Notes: generated by a model from the letters alone, not told the origin. Counted from the stretch's first letter, positions 25,937 to 35,504 are shown. The stretch: 64,000 nt of DNA from Chryseobacterium sp. Leaf201 (GCF_001421435.1 NZ_LMKA01000123.1:36141-100140); one strand, 5' to 3'. A program made the numbers and translations.

Positions 25937-28225
25937 ATGAACTATTCTGCAGAGCTTAAAAAATTTGTAACCAGCCAGTATGTGTATTCTGCCATCAGGA
26001 TTACGCTGGCTACCGTTCTGCCGTGTCTTGTTCTTGCCCATTTCGGGATCCTGAAAGAATACTTCCTTTTTCCGCTCGGGACCAGCTTTGTGGCTCTGAC
26101 CGATCAGCCGGGCCCTTTTATCCGCAGGAGAAATGCCCTGGCCTTTGCCATTATCTGCTTTGTCTTTGTAGCGATGGTTGCCAGCCTGGTGATGCATGTT
26201 AAAATCCTTGTTTTTGCCGAACTCATCGTTTTCGGAATGTTTTTTTCCCTGATCGGAGTGTACGGACAGAGGCTTGCCGCAGTTGGCTCCCTGTCCCTGG
26301 TTGTTCTGGCGATCTTTATTGACGGCCATCTTACAGGCGCCAATATTTTCAAAAGCCTGCTGATCTTTGCTTCCGGATGCACCTGGTTCCTGTTGATATT
26401 TTTAGTGGTTACCACCATCCAGCCTTATAAGCTGGCCAGCCAGATGATCGGAGAAAATTACCTCCAGCTGGCGGAATTTTTAAAGATAAAAGCCAATTAT
26501 TACCAGAAAAATCCTGATTTTGATAAGCTGACCACTCAGGTGATTGCCAAACAGATCGAAATAAAAAACCTTCAGGAAGAAACCCGGGAAACTGTTTTTA
26601 AAACAAGGACAATCGTTAATGAATCGACCACCACCAGCCGTCTGCTGATGCTGATGTTCCTGAATTCCATGGATCTTCATGAAAAGCTGATGACCTCGGA
26701 AAGTGATTACCAGAAATTACAGCAGAGTTTCGGGGATACCATGATCCTTGTGACGGTGCATGACTATCTGAACCTTCTGGCCGAAGAAATCACCAACATC
26801 GGTATTTCCCTGCAGATCGGGACCAGAGCGAAGCCTACATTTGACTTAGAAACTGAGCTGAGAAGCCTCAACCACCACTATTTCGAACTCAGGAACAAAC
26901 GTATTTCCCCTGATAATTTTGAGAACTTTATGGTCCTGCGCCAGATCCTGATGCGCATCAATGAAATCACAAAAGAAATCAACGAGATCTACAAAGTTTT
27001 CTCACAGAATGTAAAGCTGGCTAAAAGCCTTTCCACGGGTCTGGACCTGAAAAAATTCATGCCGAATGAAGAAAAACTGAACATTAAAGTTTTAAAGAAT
27101 AATATTTCCTTTTCTTCATCCCATTTTAGGCATGCCCTGAGAATTACCATTGCCCTGCTCATCGGATACCTGTTTTCCCTGTTCCAGTTTTTGGGAATAG
27201 GGCATACGTACTGGATTTTAATTACGATTGTCGCGATCCTGAAGCCTGCCTACTCTATTACCAAAAAAAGGAACCTGCTGAGGCTGTACGGAACCATTGC
27301 CGGTGCTGTAATTGCCTATGGGATCCTTCATTTCATCCAGGTGAATGAAGCGTTGTTTACCATCCTTTTGCTGAGCATGATCATGTGCTTCAGCTTTCTG
27401 AAAGGAAAATATTTCTGGGCGGTTCTATTTATGACCATCTACGTATTCCTGAGCTTTAATTTTTTAAGTCCGGGCAACGTGAATATCATTTTCAGGGACC
27501 GGATTGTAGATACGGCCATCGCTGCAGCCATTACGTCACTGGTTGCCTATGTCGTGCTGCCGGTATGGGAACATACCCAGAACCTGGACCTGATGAAAAA
27601 ATCTGCAGAATCCAATCTGCTGTATTTCCAGAGTGTGATCTCCAAATTCCTGGAAGAAAGCTTTGACCTGGAAGACTATAAGGTAAAGCGAAAAAATGCC
27701 ATTATTTCTCTGGCCAATCTTTCGGATAACTTTCAGCGAATGATTTCCGAACCTAAAAACCAGCAGAAAAAGCTGGAGGTGGTCCATCAGTTTGTCGCCA
27801 CTTCCCACCTGATAACCGCCTATACCGCATCTTTGTCTCAATATGTAAAAAATGACGAAAAATACCCTGAAATCGATGCTGAAGGCTGGAGCCGGAAAAT
27901 CGAAGCGGAAATGCAGAAAGTGGTCAACCTGTTAAACGGAGATAAAATTACGGAGGTCCTGAATATGGAAAGCCGCATTGAGCCGGAAGATTCTTCCCTT
28001 GATGACCTCATCCTGAAAAGAAGAACGGAGCTGATTGAAAATGAAAGCTATGACCTCCGGGATCCGGACAAGATTTCACACGTCACCGAACTGAAAAACA
28101 TCCATGATGTGCTGGAACTGATTTATGACGTAGCGAAAGAACAGAGAAAAGTAATCGAAAAATATAAAAACGAATCACAGTCGGAGCTTAAAGAAAGCCT
28201 CGAGCCTGCTCCTCAACAATCGTAA
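25937..28225 (+). CDS. FUSC family inner-membrane protein (YccS-like)
   Basis: 762 residues. Two six-helix membrane blocks, residues about 15-165 and 395-550, are separated and followed by cytoplasmic helical regions. The second block reads HALRITIALLIGYLFSLFQF then GIGHTYWILITIVAILKPAY, a FUSC/aromatic acid exporter signature, and a similar block in the N-terminal half reads SAIRITLATVLPCLVLAHFG. FUSC proteins are proposed efflux carriers for aromatic or fusaric acid-like compounds. No partner gene is adjacent. The 3' end overlaps the convergent phosphopantetheinyl transferase by 38 nt. Confidence 0.85.
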   Translation: MNYSAELKKFVTSQYVYSAIRITLATVLPCLVLAHFGILKEYFLFPLGTSFVALTDQPGPFIRRRNALAFAIICFVFVAMVASLVMHVKILVFAELIVFGMFFSLIGVYGQRLAAVGSLSLVVLAIFIDGHLTGANIFKSLLIFASGCTWFLLIFLVVTTIQPYKLASQMIGENYLQLAEFLKIKANYYQKNPDFDKLTTQVIAKQIEIKNLQEETRETVFKTRTIVNESTTTSRLLMLMFLNSMDLHEKLMTSESDYQKLQQSFGDTMILVTVHDYLNLLAEEITNIGISLQIGTRAKPTFDLETELRSLNHHYFELRNKRISPDNFENFMVLRQILMRINEITKEINEIYKVFSQNVKLAKSLSTGLDLKKFMPNEEKLNIKVLKNNISFSSSHFRHALRITIALLIGYLFSLFQFLGIGHTYWILITIVAILKPAYSITKKRNLLRLYGTIAGAVIAYGILHFIQVNEALFTILLLSMIMCFSFLKGKYFWAVLFMTIYVFLSFNFLSPGNVNIIFRDRIVDTAIAAAITSLVAYVVLPVWEHTQNLDLMKKSAESNLLYFQSVISKFLEESFDLEDYKVKRKNAIISLANLSDNFQRMISEPKNQQKKLEVVHQFVATSHLITAYTASLSQYVKNDEKYPEIDAEGWSRKIEAEMQKVVNLLNGDKITEVLNMESRIEPEDSSLDDLILKRRTELIENESYDLRDPDKISHVTELKNIHDVLELIYDVAKEQRKVIEKYKNESQSELKESLEPAPQQS

Positions 28226-28820
28226 AGCAGAAGTCGTCGAAAAATTCCACCCTGGCCTTTAATTCATCGGAGATCCGGTCATCATGCACCCTGCATTTGA
28301 TGTGATGGAGGTGCTTAAGCTCAAAAGGCCGTACTTCATAATGCTTTTTTAACGACCAGTGCTTGGAATGATGGATCTTATACATGCTTTCCTTTACGCT
28401 CCAGATAATGGTGTAATACGTCACTTCGTTATCGAAAGGAATAAAGCCTCTTTCGTTTTCATACGTGAATTTATCAATCACCCTTAAAATTTTAGGATTG
28501 AATTTTTCAATATCGATCCCGATTTTATTTTTTGAGACAGCAATGGCCGCAAACGGAAAAGAATGGGTAATGGAAATTTCCGCATCTTTCGGGGAAAGAA
28601 ACGGCTCGCGCTCTTTATATAAAATTTTAGAATCCGGTTTTAATCCTTTCAGCAGCTTGCGCACCATTAAAACTTCAAGAAGCTTTTTCGGATGGTAGTC
28701 TTTTACTTTTTCGGCATTTTCAGGTTCTAAAAGCTGATGGATATCCAGCTCTTCCGTTTCATCATACTTCCATATGAGGATGGTGGCATTGTCATCAGAA
28801 AAATCGCGGTAAAGAGGCAT
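28188..28820 (-). CDS. 4'-phosphopantetheinyl transferase superfamily protein
   Basis: 210 residues, Sfp-like. Motifs in order: ISITHSFPFAAIAVS (about residues 78-92), GIDIEKFN with the metal-binding acids (98-105) and IIWSVKESMYKIHH carrying the W-S-x-K-E signature (about 140-153). The enzyme transfers the phosphopantetheine arm of CoA to carrier proteins. The length is that of the Sfp type rather than of the short AcpS type. No synthase cluster is nearby, so it probably serves acyl carrier protein or distant clusters. Convergent overlap of 38 nt with the FUSC gene. Confidence 0.9.
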   Translation of the reverse strand: MPLYRDFSDDNATILIWKYDETEELDIHQLLEPENAEKVKDYHPKKLLEVLMVRKLLKGLKPDSKILYKEREPFLSPKDAEISITHSFPFAAIAVSKNKIGIDIEKFNPKILRVIDKFTYENERGFIPFDNEVTYYTIIWSVKESMYKIHHSKHWSLKKHYEVRPFELKHLHHIKCRVHDDRISDELKARVEFFDDFCFTIVEEQARGFL

Positions 28821-28979
28821 GGGATTATTTTAAGTGATAAAATTAATAAAAAGAAATGTAATATCTGTTGCCGGATCAAGCCCGAACTTGCGAAAAGAGT
28901 CTTATAAATCATTCCTTTCATCTATCAGACAGATATACCGTAACTGAGACAGCCGTTTTTATATATAAATTATTAGTTG

Positions 28980-28987
28980 TAATTTTG
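28980..28987 (+). promoter_or_regulatory. -7 promoter element of ahcY
   Basis: TAATTTTG, 34 nt before the ATG at 29022; the -33 region is T-rich without a clean TTTG. Confidence 0.5.
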
Positions 28988-29021
28988 CACTGTACAAACA
29001 GAAACAAACATATTCATTCAT

Positions 29022-30338
29022 ATGAGTACTACGACACAATACCTTCCTTACAAAGTTAAGGATATTTCCCTGGCAGAATGGGGAAGAAAAGAAATTACCC
29101 TTGCAGAAGCAGAAATGCCGGGCTTAATGGCAATCCGTGAAGAATACGGACCGTCTCAGCCGCTGAAAGGAGCAAGAATTGCCGGATGTCTTCACATGAC
29201 GATCCAGACTGCGGTACTTATTGAGACCTTAGTGGCTTTAGGTGCTGAAGTTACCTGGTCTTCTTGTAATATTTTCTCTACCCAGGACCACGCAGCAGCA
29301 GCAATTGCAGCAGCAGGAATCCCGGTATACGCATGGAAAGGCCTTAACGAAGAAGATTTCGACTGGTGTATTGAGCAGACATTATTCTTCGGGGAAGACA
29401 GAAAACCGTTGAACATGATCCTGGATGACGGCGGAGACTTAACCAATATGGTTTTTGATAAATATCCTGAATTCACAAAAGATATCAAAGGGCTTTCTGA
29501 AGAAACCACAACCGGCGTTCACAGGCTGTACGAAAGAATGAAGAACGGAACATTAGTGATGCCAGCCATCAACGTAAATGATTCTGTAACCAAATCTAAA
29601 TTCGATAACAAATACGGATGTAAAGAATCTGCGGTAGATGCGGTGAGAAGAGCAACAGACGTTATGTTAGCCGGAAAAAGAGTTGTGGTGTGCGGATACG
29701 GAGACGTTGGTAAAGGAACCGCAGCCTCATTCAGAGGAGCAGGTTCTATTGTTACCGTAACTGAAATTGACCCGATCTGTGCGCTTCAGGCTGCTATGGA
29801 CGGTTATGAAGTGAAAAGACTGGATACCGTAGTGGATAATGCAGATATCGTTATCACCACTACCGGTAACTTCAACATTGTAAGAGGAGAACACTTCCTT
29901 AAGATGAAAGATAAAGCCATCGTTTGTAACATCGGACACTTCGATAATGAAATCGATATGGCCTGGTTAAACAAAAACTACGGCCACACCAAATCTGAAG
30001 TAAAGCCGCAGGTAGACATCTATACGCTGGAAGAAGGCAAAGAAGTCATCATTCTTGCAGAAGGAAGACTGGTAAACCTAGGCTGTGCAACCGGTCACCC
30101 GAGTTTCGTAATGTCCAACTCATTCTCTAACCAGACACTGGCGCAGATTGAACTTTGGAACAACGCTGAAGCATACGGAAACGAAGTATATATGCTTCCT
30201 AAGCATCTGGATGAGAAAGTAGCCGCCCTTCACCTTAAGAAATTAAGCGTTGAGCTGGAAACCCTTTCTCCGGAACAGGCCGAATATATCGGAGTGGATG
30301 TAAAAGGTCCTTTCAAACCTGAATATTACAGATACTAA
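29022..30338 (+). CDS. ahcY: Adenosylhomocysteinase
   Basis: 438 residues. All SAH hydrolase landmarks are present: [57 protein letters not shown], the NAD-binding [14 protein letters not shown] and the C-terminal KPEYYRY. The enzyme hydrolyses S-adenosylhomocysteine to homocysteine and adenosine with bound NAD and so relieves inhibition of methyltransferases. The short leader shows no SAH riboswitch. Codon choice suggests high expression. Confidence 0.97.
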   Translation: MSTTTQYLPYKVKDISLAEWGRKEITLAEAEMPGLMAIREEYGPSQPLKGARIAGCLHMTIQTAVLIETLVALGAEVTWSSCNIFSTQDHAAAAIAAAGIPVYAWKGLNEEDFDWCIEQTLFFGEDRKPLNMILDDGGDLTNMVFDKYPEFTKDIKGLSEETTTGVHRLYERMKNGTLVMPAINVNDSVTKSKFDNKYGCKESAVDAVRRATDVMLAGKRVVVCGYGDVGKGTAASFRGAGSIVTVTEIDPICALQAAMDGYEVKRLDTVVDNADIVITTTGNFNIVRGEHFLKMKDKAIVCNIGHFDNEIDMAWLNKNYGHTKSEVKPQVDIYTLEEGKEVIILAEGRLVNLGCATGHPSFVMSNSFSNQTLAQIELWNNAEAYGNEVYMLPKHLDEKVAALHLKKLSVELETLSPEQAEYIGVDVKGPFKPEYYRY

Positions 30339-30371
30339 TTGCAGTTAATTAGCAGTTAGCAGAAATATAAG

Positions 30372-30399
30372 CTCTCCGGTTTTTTCCGGGGAGTTTTTT
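30372..30399 (+). terminator. Intrinsic terminator of ahcY
   Basis: CTCTCCGG-TTTTTT-CCGGGGAG with one wobble pair, followed by TTTTTT. Confidence 0.85.
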
Positions 30400-30409
30400 G
30401 TTTTCAGGA

Positions 30410-30492
30410 GCTTATTCCGGCTATCCGCTCATACTCCTCATGCCCGGCTTATCCCTTCCATTGCGGGGTAACCGCTGCTATCCGGGCTATGG
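30410..30492 (-). ncRNA. Structured intergenic element, copy 2 (Flavo-1-like)
   Basis: On the minus strand it reads ATAGCCCGGATAGCAGCGG ... GAGCGGATAGCCGGAATAAGC, aligning with copy 1 at 25677-25750. Relative to copy 1, one pair of the outer helix is swapped from C:G to G:C, on both arms, while the flanking G-C and C-G pairs stay. The conserved GGATAGC and a following AGCT are kept as well. The inner part is GC-rich and different. The rest of the gap (30493-30690) holds nothing recognisable; a short open frame over this element is not a gene. Confidence 0.55.
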
Positions 30493-30690
30493 AACGGTCC
30501 GGCTTTTTCATCACCTGAAAGTTCCCGCTTCACCAAGTTGCCCTGAAAGCTACCTCAACAGTTCCGGAAACTTCTGGATTCTTGCCTAAAAAGGAAGTCA
30601 TCATGCATACATCTCCTGTTTTTGCACCAACTGTCCTGCACAATAAAATATCAGCATTTCAGTTGTGGCAGGCAATCAAATAAAAAATGA

Positions 30691-30698
30691 TATATTTG
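30691..30698 (+). promoter_or_regulatory. -7 promoter element of the YiaA-like gene
   Basis: TATATTTG, 27 nt before the ATG at 30726; TTG at 30663-30665 is 25 nt upstream, slightly too far for a good -33. Confidence 0.45.
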
Positions 30699-30725
30699 AG
30701 GCCTTTAACAAAAACATTATAATCA

Positions 30726-31121
30726 ATGAAAAAGCAAAATGTATCAAATGCATTTATTGCGGCATCCTGGGTTGCACTGGCTGCAGGGATGATCGGTTTT
30801 ATCGTGGGCCTCGCCAGAGCAGAAATGCAGCTTAACGAGAAAGGGTATTATTTTACCGTTCTTCTGTACGGCCTGTTTGCTGTGGTTTCCCTGCAGAAAG
30901 CCGTTCGTGACCGGCTGGAGAATATTAAGGTGACGGATATCTATTACGGGATCTGCTGGTTTGCCACAATTTCCTCCATCGTTTTGCTGGCCATCGGATT
31001 ATGGAACGCCACCATCCTTCCGAGTGAAAAAGGCTTTTACGGATTTGCTTTTTTACTGGCACTCTTCGGAGCCATTGCCGTCCAGAAAAACACCCGGGAC
31101 AATATGATGAACCAGGAATAA
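30726..31121 (+). CDS. YiaA/YiaB-type inner-membrane protein
   Basis: 131 residues with four membrane helices arranged as two copies of a two-helix unit: AFIAASWVALAAGMIGFIVG with YYFTVLLYGLFAVVSLQKAV, then ICWFATISSIVLLAIGLWNA with GFYGFAFLLALFGAIAVQKN. Each unit ends in a QK-x-x-RD motif. This matches the YiaAB two-helix domain. Function unknown. Monocistronic, flanked by its own promoter and terminator. Confidence 0.85.
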   Translation: MKKQNVSNAFIAASWVALAAGMIGFIVGLARAEMQLNEKGYYFTVLLYGLFAVVSLQKAVRDRLENIKVTDIYYGICWFATISSIVLLAIGLWNATILPSEKGFYGFAFLLALFGAIAVQKNTRDNMMNQE

Positions 31122-31128
31122 AAATAAG

Positions 31129-31154
31129 AACTCTCCCATCCGGAGGGTTTTTTT
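31129..31154 (+). terminator. Intrinsic terminator
   Basis: AACTCTCC-CATCC-GGAGGGTT followed by a T-run, just after the YiaA-like gene (one wobble pair). Confidence 0.85.
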
Positions 31155-31262
31155 GTGGAAATCTTTTTATGTATTCATGTTAATTTCAGCTTTTTTATAG
31201 GAATTTATCATCTTTTTTTTTAATTTTATATTTCTGTTTTATCATTTCACAAAATATTTAAC

Positions 31263-33011
31263 ATGTATAAAAAACTACTAACCACCTTCGTACTCATTTT
31301 TATCGTTCAGATGGCGTACGCGCAGAATGAGTTTATTACCACCTGGAAACCCGGTAACCTGCAGACCCAGTCTTATCAGGGCATTCCTGTAAATTCCACC
31401 AACACCCAGATCTGGCTCCCTACTGAGGGAACAGACTATACAATCGCCTGGGAGGAAATAGGATACCCTTCCCATACCGGCGTGCTGACCAATGTAACTT
31501 CATCGTATCACACTCTGGTTGATTTCGGGACTTCTTTAAATCCTGATCCTGCAAATGCCACGTACAGGGTAAAAGTAAGCAACGGAAACGGACTATTCCA
31601 CAGAATAAGATTTGTAGATTGGGATCTTTTCATAAATGGCAACGGTATCATAGGAGATATTCATAAAATATTAGCCGTTGAACAATGGGGGCATATCAAC
31701 TGGTCCACCATGAAGCAGGCATTTCAGGGATGCTTGCTGATGGATGTAACTGCAACTGATATTCCGCGGCTGTCTGCGGTAAGCGACTTTTCCTTTATGT
31801 TTACGAACTGCTCAAACTTTATCGGAAATCCCACCATCAATAACTGGAACGTGTCTTCAGCAACCAATCTTCAGAGTACATTCCAGGGATGTTTTCTTTT
31901 TAATCAGCCTTTGGGAGACTGGAATACTTCAAATGTAATCAACATGGGCACGCTCTTTCTTATGGCAAAGGCTTTTAATCAGCCTATCGGAAACTGGGAT
32001 ACTTCAAAAGTAGAAACAATGACCGCCACATTCAATAATGCCCGTGAATTTAATCAGCCTCTCGGAAACTGGGATCTGTCTAATAATCTTGATTGTGAAT
32101 TCATGTTTTCAAGTGCGGTAAAATTTAACCAGCCTATCGGGAACTGGAACACTTCTAAAGTTATTGAAATGAACCGGATGTTTAGCAATGCAACAGCTTT
32201 TGACCAAGACATCAGCAGCTGGAATACAGGCAATGTAACCAATATGGAAGGTATGTTTGCCAATGCGGCAAGTTTTAATAAAGCTATTGGAAACTGGAAT
32301 GTGGGGAAAGTCATATATATGAACTATATGTTTGACGGTGCCTCTTCATTTGACCAGAATCTATCCGGCTGGAATACCGGAAAAGTAATTTCCATGCAGA
32401 ACATGTTCAGCAATGCCGTTAATTTCAACCAGAATATAGGCAATTGGAATGTCAGCCTTGTCATCGGTATGGGCAACATGTTTAACGGAGCCTCAAAATT
32501 CAATCAGAATCTGGGATTGTGGAATCTGGGTTCTTTACAGATAGCAGGAGGAATGTTGCAGAACACTGCGCTGAGCTGTGAGAACTATGACGATACCCTT
32601 CAGGGCTGGAGCATGAACCCTTCCACTCCGAATAGTATTAATATTTCACCTGTTTCTCCTCTTACCTATTCTCATCCTGCGGCAGTAACGGCAAGGAATT
32701 ATCTGGTTTCCGCAAAAAACTGGACCATTTCCGGAGATACTTACAATGCCGAATGCCGGTCCACTTTGGGAACTTCTGAAATCCATGCCGAAAGTGCGGC
32801 CGGAATTTACCCGAACCCTGCAACCGATTTTATTTATGTAAGAAACCTGGAAGTGAAAAGCTATATGATCATGGATCAGAGCGGAAGAATTGTGGTGAAA
32901 AACAGTGCACAAAATAATCAGATAAATATCCAGAGCCTGGTTCCCGGAAATTATATCCTGCAGATCAATACCGCTACCGGAGTACAAAATTTTAAATTTA
33001 TCAAAAAATAA
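31263..33011 (+). CDS. BspA-type leucine-rich repeat surface protein (DUF285) with type IX sorting domain
   Basis: 582 residues. Signal peptide (MYKKLLTTFVLIFIVQMAYA), a lead domain to about residue 190, then about ten repeats of some 24-25 residues in which F-x-x-x-(I/L)-x-x-WN(T/V)(S/G)-x-V-x-x-M-x-x-MF recurs (for example FDQDISSWNTGNVTNMEGMF). This is the DUF285/BspA-like fold found in adhesins. Residues about 510-582 (IYPNPATDFIYVRNLEVKSY and so on to KFIKK) look like a type A type IX sorting domain. A secreted, surface-anchored protein, possibly an adhesin. Confidence 0.88.
   Translation: MYKKLLTTFVLIFIVQMAYAQNEFITTWKPGNLQTQSYQGIPVNSTNTQIWLPTEGTDYTIAWEEIGYPSHTGVLTNVTSSYHTLVDFGTSLNPDPANATYRVKVSNGNGLFHRIRFVDWDLFINGNGIIGDIHKILAVEQWGHINWSTMKQAFQGCLLMDVTATDIPRLSAVSDFSFMFTNCSNFIGNPTINNWNVSSATNLQSTFQGCFLFNQPLGDWNTSNVINMGTLFLMAKAFNQPIGNWDTSKVETMTATFNNAREFNQPLGNWDLSNNLDCEFMFSSAVKFNQPIGNWNTSKVIEMNRMFSNATAFDQDISSWNTGNVTNMEGMFANAASFNKAIGNWNVGKVIYMNYMFDGASSFDQNLSGWNTGKVISMQNMFSNAVNFNQNIGNWNVSLVIGMGNMFNGASKFNQNLGLWNLGSLQIAGGMLQNTALSCENYDDTLQGWSMNPSTPNSINISPVSPLTYSHPAAVTARNYLVSAKNWTISGDTYNAECRSTLGTSEIHAESAAGIYPNPATDFIYVRNLEVKSYMIMDQSGRIVVKNSAQNNQINIQSLVPGNYILQINTATGVQNFKFIKK
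31845..32560 (+). repeat. Tandem ~75-bp coding repeats of the BspA-type protein
   Basis: About ten in-frame units recur, each with an AAYTGGAAYACT-like segment (WNT) and a later ATGTTT (MF). The units have diverged, so the array is old rather than freshly expanded. Confidence 0.7.
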
Positions 33012-33044
33012 GATAAAAATTAAGGCTGATGCTTTTTAGCCTGT

Positions 33045-33087
33045 AAATACTGAGCGCCTCACGAAATCCGTGAGGCGCTCAGTATTT
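33045..33087. terminator. Bidirectional terminator with perfect 19-bp stem
   Basis: The arm AAATACTGAGCGCCTCACG pairs with its exact reverse complement at 33069-33087 around the loop AAATC. It lies between the convergent BspA-type gene and purE. Confidence 0.88.
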
Positions 33088-33103
33088 ATTGTTGATTTTA
33101 AAT

Positions 33104-33607
33104 TCACTGATCAAAATGATTCGGATGTTTCGCTTTGATATCATCTACGGTTCCCAATACTTTATCTTTCAGGGAATCCTGGTATTTCTGAAGATTTTCA
33201 GCAACCGATGCATCCGCAGAACCTATAATTTTGGCTGCCAGAATTCCTGCATTCAGGGCACCGTTCAGGGCTACCGTAGCTACCGGGATCCCGCCCGGCA
33301 TCTGGAGAATTGACAGGACAGAATCCCAGCCGTCAATAGAGTTGCTTGATAAAATCGGCACCCCGATTACCGGTAACGTTGTGCAGCTCGCCACCATCCC
33401 CGGAAGGTGCGCCGCCCCTCCTGCTCCGGCAACAATAACTTTCAGCCCTCTTTCTTTTGCCGTTTTTGCATAATCAAACATCCTTTCAGGGGTTCTGTGT
33501 GCTGAAACTACAGTCAGCTCATAAGGAATGCCCAGCGATTTCAGAAAACCCGCAGCCTGTTCCATAACCGGCAAGTCGCTCTGACTTCCCATAATAATTC
33601 CTACCAT
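33104..33607 (-). CDS. purE: N5-carboxyaminoimidazole ribonucleotide mutase
   Basis: 167 residues. N-terminal VGIIMGSQSDLPVMEQAAG, VVSAHRTPERMFDYA, VIAGAGGAAHLPGMVAS and GVPI(L)SSNSIDGWDSVLSI are diagnostic of PurE class I. The enzyme interconverts N5-CAIR and CAIR in purine synthesis. Its partner purK lies 4 kb away on the same strand and is not in the same operon. Confidence 0.96.
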   Translation of the reverse strand: MVGIIMGSQSDLPVMEQAAGFLKSLGIPYELTVVSAHRTPERMFDYAKTAKERGLKVIVAGAGGAAHLPGMVASCTTLPVIGVPILSSNSIDGWDSVLSILQMPGGIPVATVALNGALNAGILAAKIIGSADASVAENLQKYQDSLKDKVLGTVDDIKAKHPNHFDQ

Positions 33608-33628
33608 TCTTCCATTATATTAGATGGC

Positions 33629-33661
33629 CAAAGATAAAAAAATTAATACGCCCGATGCAAA
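33629..33661 (-). promoter_or_regulatory. Promoter of purE
   Basis: On the minus strand TTTG (33661-33658), 21 nt, TATCTTTG (33636-33629). Expected leader of about 15-20 nt. Confidence 0.6.
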
Positions 33662-33707
33662 AAGGCGCAAAAGTTGTTTTGCTATCAGAAATTCAGGAAA
33701 GGAATTC

Positions 33708-33736
33708 TTTGATTGGCCTCAAAGTGACTACCTTTG
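33708..33736 (+). promoter_or_regulatory. Promoter of the EamA gene
   Basis: TTTG (33708-33711), 17 nt, TACCTTTG (33729-33736). It predicts transcription from about 33743, just before the TTG start at 33756. Confidence 0.55.
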
Positions 33737-33755
33737 TTAATTACACGAACATATT

Positions 33756-34661
33756 TTGAAAGATTATAAACTTACTTTAGCAATCCTTACCGTTGCCATT
33801 GTCTGGGGAACTACGTTTTTATCCATAAGAATTGCCGTAGAAACAATTCCGGCATGGTTCGTGGCAGGAACCCGGCAGTTCCTGGCCGCTGTTATCATGC
33901 TTTGTATCCTTCTTTACCGCAGACAGTTCCAGTGGATCGGCTGGAAAAATTTAGGCTATCAGATCGTTTTTTCTACACTGATGCTGATTGTGGCCAACGG
34001 GATGACCACATTGGCCGAAGAATCCGTAACCAGCAGCCTTACCTCACTTATCAGCGCCTGTTCGCCTATCATCGTTTTCCTGGGCAGCGTAGCCCTTGGA
34101 TTACAGAAGTTCAGCTTCAAAGCACTCGCCGGCGTCCTGCTGTGTTTCAGCGGAATTCTTTTCATTTTCTGGGACGGGATTGATGATCTTGAAAACCCGG
34201 AATATGCCATGGGAGTGTTCATGCTGTTCATTGCGATTTTGGGCTGGGCATCGGGAACTATTTTCACAAAGAAAATGAATATCCAGAGTAAAAATATTTC
34301 TTTAAATCTTTTTTACCAGTTCGCTTTTGCCGGTATTGTACAGCTTGTGTTTGCATTCACCCTTACAGACAATTACAATTTTGAAAACTGGACCGTCCAA
34401 AGTATTTCTGCAATGATCTATCTGGCCATTTTTGGTTCTGTTGCTGCTTTTTTTGCCTATCATTATGCACTCACAAAGGTTTCCCCGGTTCAGGTTTCCA
34501 TATTGGCTTATGTGAATACGGTTATTTCTATTTTCCTGAGCTGGCTGATCCTGAACGAAGAAATTACAGGTAAATTTGTCCTCGCTGCAGTGCTGATTAT
34601 TCTCGGAGTCTTCGTCATCAATTATAACCGTGAAATGTTCAGAAGGAAGAGCATCCCGTAA
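33756..34661 (+). CDS. EamA/DMT-family transporter
   Basis: 301 residues with ten membrane helices in two EamA halves (first half AILTVAIVWGTTFLSIRIAV; second half LFIAILGWASGTIFTKKMNI and PVQVSILAYVNTVISIFLSW). The frame has no suitable ATG; the start is the TTG at 33756, which gives MKDYKLTLAIL and lies about 13 nt downstream of the predicted transcription start. Family members export amino acids or other metabolites. Substrate unknown. Confidence 0.88.
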   Translation: MKDYKLTLAILTVAIVWGTTFLSIRIAVETIPAWFVAGTRQFLAAVIMLCILLYRRQFQWIGWKNLGYQIVFSTLMLIVANGMTTLAEESVTSSLTSLISACSPIIVFLGSVALGLQKFSFKALAGVLLCFSGILFIFWDGIDDLENPEYAMGVFMLFIAILGWASGTIFTKKMNIQSKNISLNLFYQFAFAGIVQLVFAFTLTDNYNFENWTVQSISAMIYLAIFGSVAAFFAYHYALTKVSPVQVSILAYVNTVISIFLSWLILNEEITGKFVLAAVLIILGVFVINYNREMFRRKSIP

Positions 34662-34931
34662 GTTGAGCGTTATCTTCGAAAAGAGAATTTCATCTATTCA
34701 AAATTATTGCACGCAGATTATGGTGATCAAGCATATTTTTATGCAGATTAATTGTCTGGATTTAAATAACAGGCTTTAATTTTTTTAATTAGATTACCAA
34801 TATAGAAACCTAATGCTGTGTGTTAACAGGCGTGACATGCTTTATTTAAGATAAACGCAAAGCAGAATATGTGGTATCCTGCTTTTATATTTCCTCATTT
34901 TTTCCTATCTTGTCTGTGCCAAAATTACAAT

Positions 34932-35498
34932 ATGCTAAAAAACACAGTGTTTATTATCCTTACGGTTTTAGTTTTTTTAATCAGCTGTAATGATAAGAAA
35001 AAGGAAAATGACCTTGAGGTAAGGGAAAAAGAATTATTGGAAAAAGAAAAACTATTCGCTCAGAAGGAATCTGAATATCAGGTGCTTTTAAAAATGAGGG
35101 ACAGTATCTTCACCAAAAAAGATTCCGTGACAGTAGTAAGCTGGCCCGCAGCCGTTGCCGGGTCATGGACGGGAAAGGTAATATGTACAGAATCCAACTG
35201 CAGCGATTATGTTGTGGGCGACCAGCGTACCGATACCTGGGAATTCGACAGTGATTCTACCCAGCTGATGACCAAAATCATCAACAACAATAACCTGGTG
35301 CGGATCTATTCCGGGAAGTTTGAAAACAATGAAGCCAAGCTGAACTTTAAGACCGATTCCACTTCCAAAAAACAGGTGGAGATGAATATCCTGCTGAATG
35401 ACATCACCCCAAACAAGATCAGAGGCACCCGGACCATCGCTGTTGACAACAGCTGTACGGCAAAGTTTTCTGTAGAACTGGTACGCACCACAAAATAA
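34932..35498 (+). CDS. Lipoprotein, uncharacterised
   Basis: 188 residues from the ATG at 34932. An in-frame ATG at 34869 would add 21 residues before the signal peptide and is less likely. Lipobox at Cys19 (VLVFLISC-NDKKKEN), then a charged coiled-coil stretch (VREKELLEKEKLFAQKESEY, residues about 28-60), then a beta-rich domain (SWTGKVICTESNCSDYVVGD ... NKIRGTRTIAVDNSCTAKFS) with three or four cysteines. The lysine-rich +2 region suggests the periplasmic side or a surface signal; I cannot decide. The antiporter gene follows after 6 nt. Confidence 0.75.
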   Translation: MLKNTVFIILTVLVFLISCNDKKKENDLEVREKELLEKEKLFAQKESEYQVLLKMRDSIFTKKDSVTVVSWPAAVAGSWTGKVICTESNCSDYVVGDQRTDTWEFDSDSTQLMTKIINNNNLVRIYSGKFENNEAKLNFKTDSTSKKQVEMNILLNDITPNKIRGTRTIAVDNSCTAKFSVELVRTTK

Positions 35499-35504
35499 AC
35501 ACGT

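Noticed and set aside
28988..29021. SAH or SAM riboswitch before ahcY
   Set aside because: The leader is only about 30 nt and has no conserved aptamer sequence.
30398..30589. Short open frame after ahcY
   Set aside because: It lies over structured element copy 2 and the GC-rich spacer and has no protein-like features.
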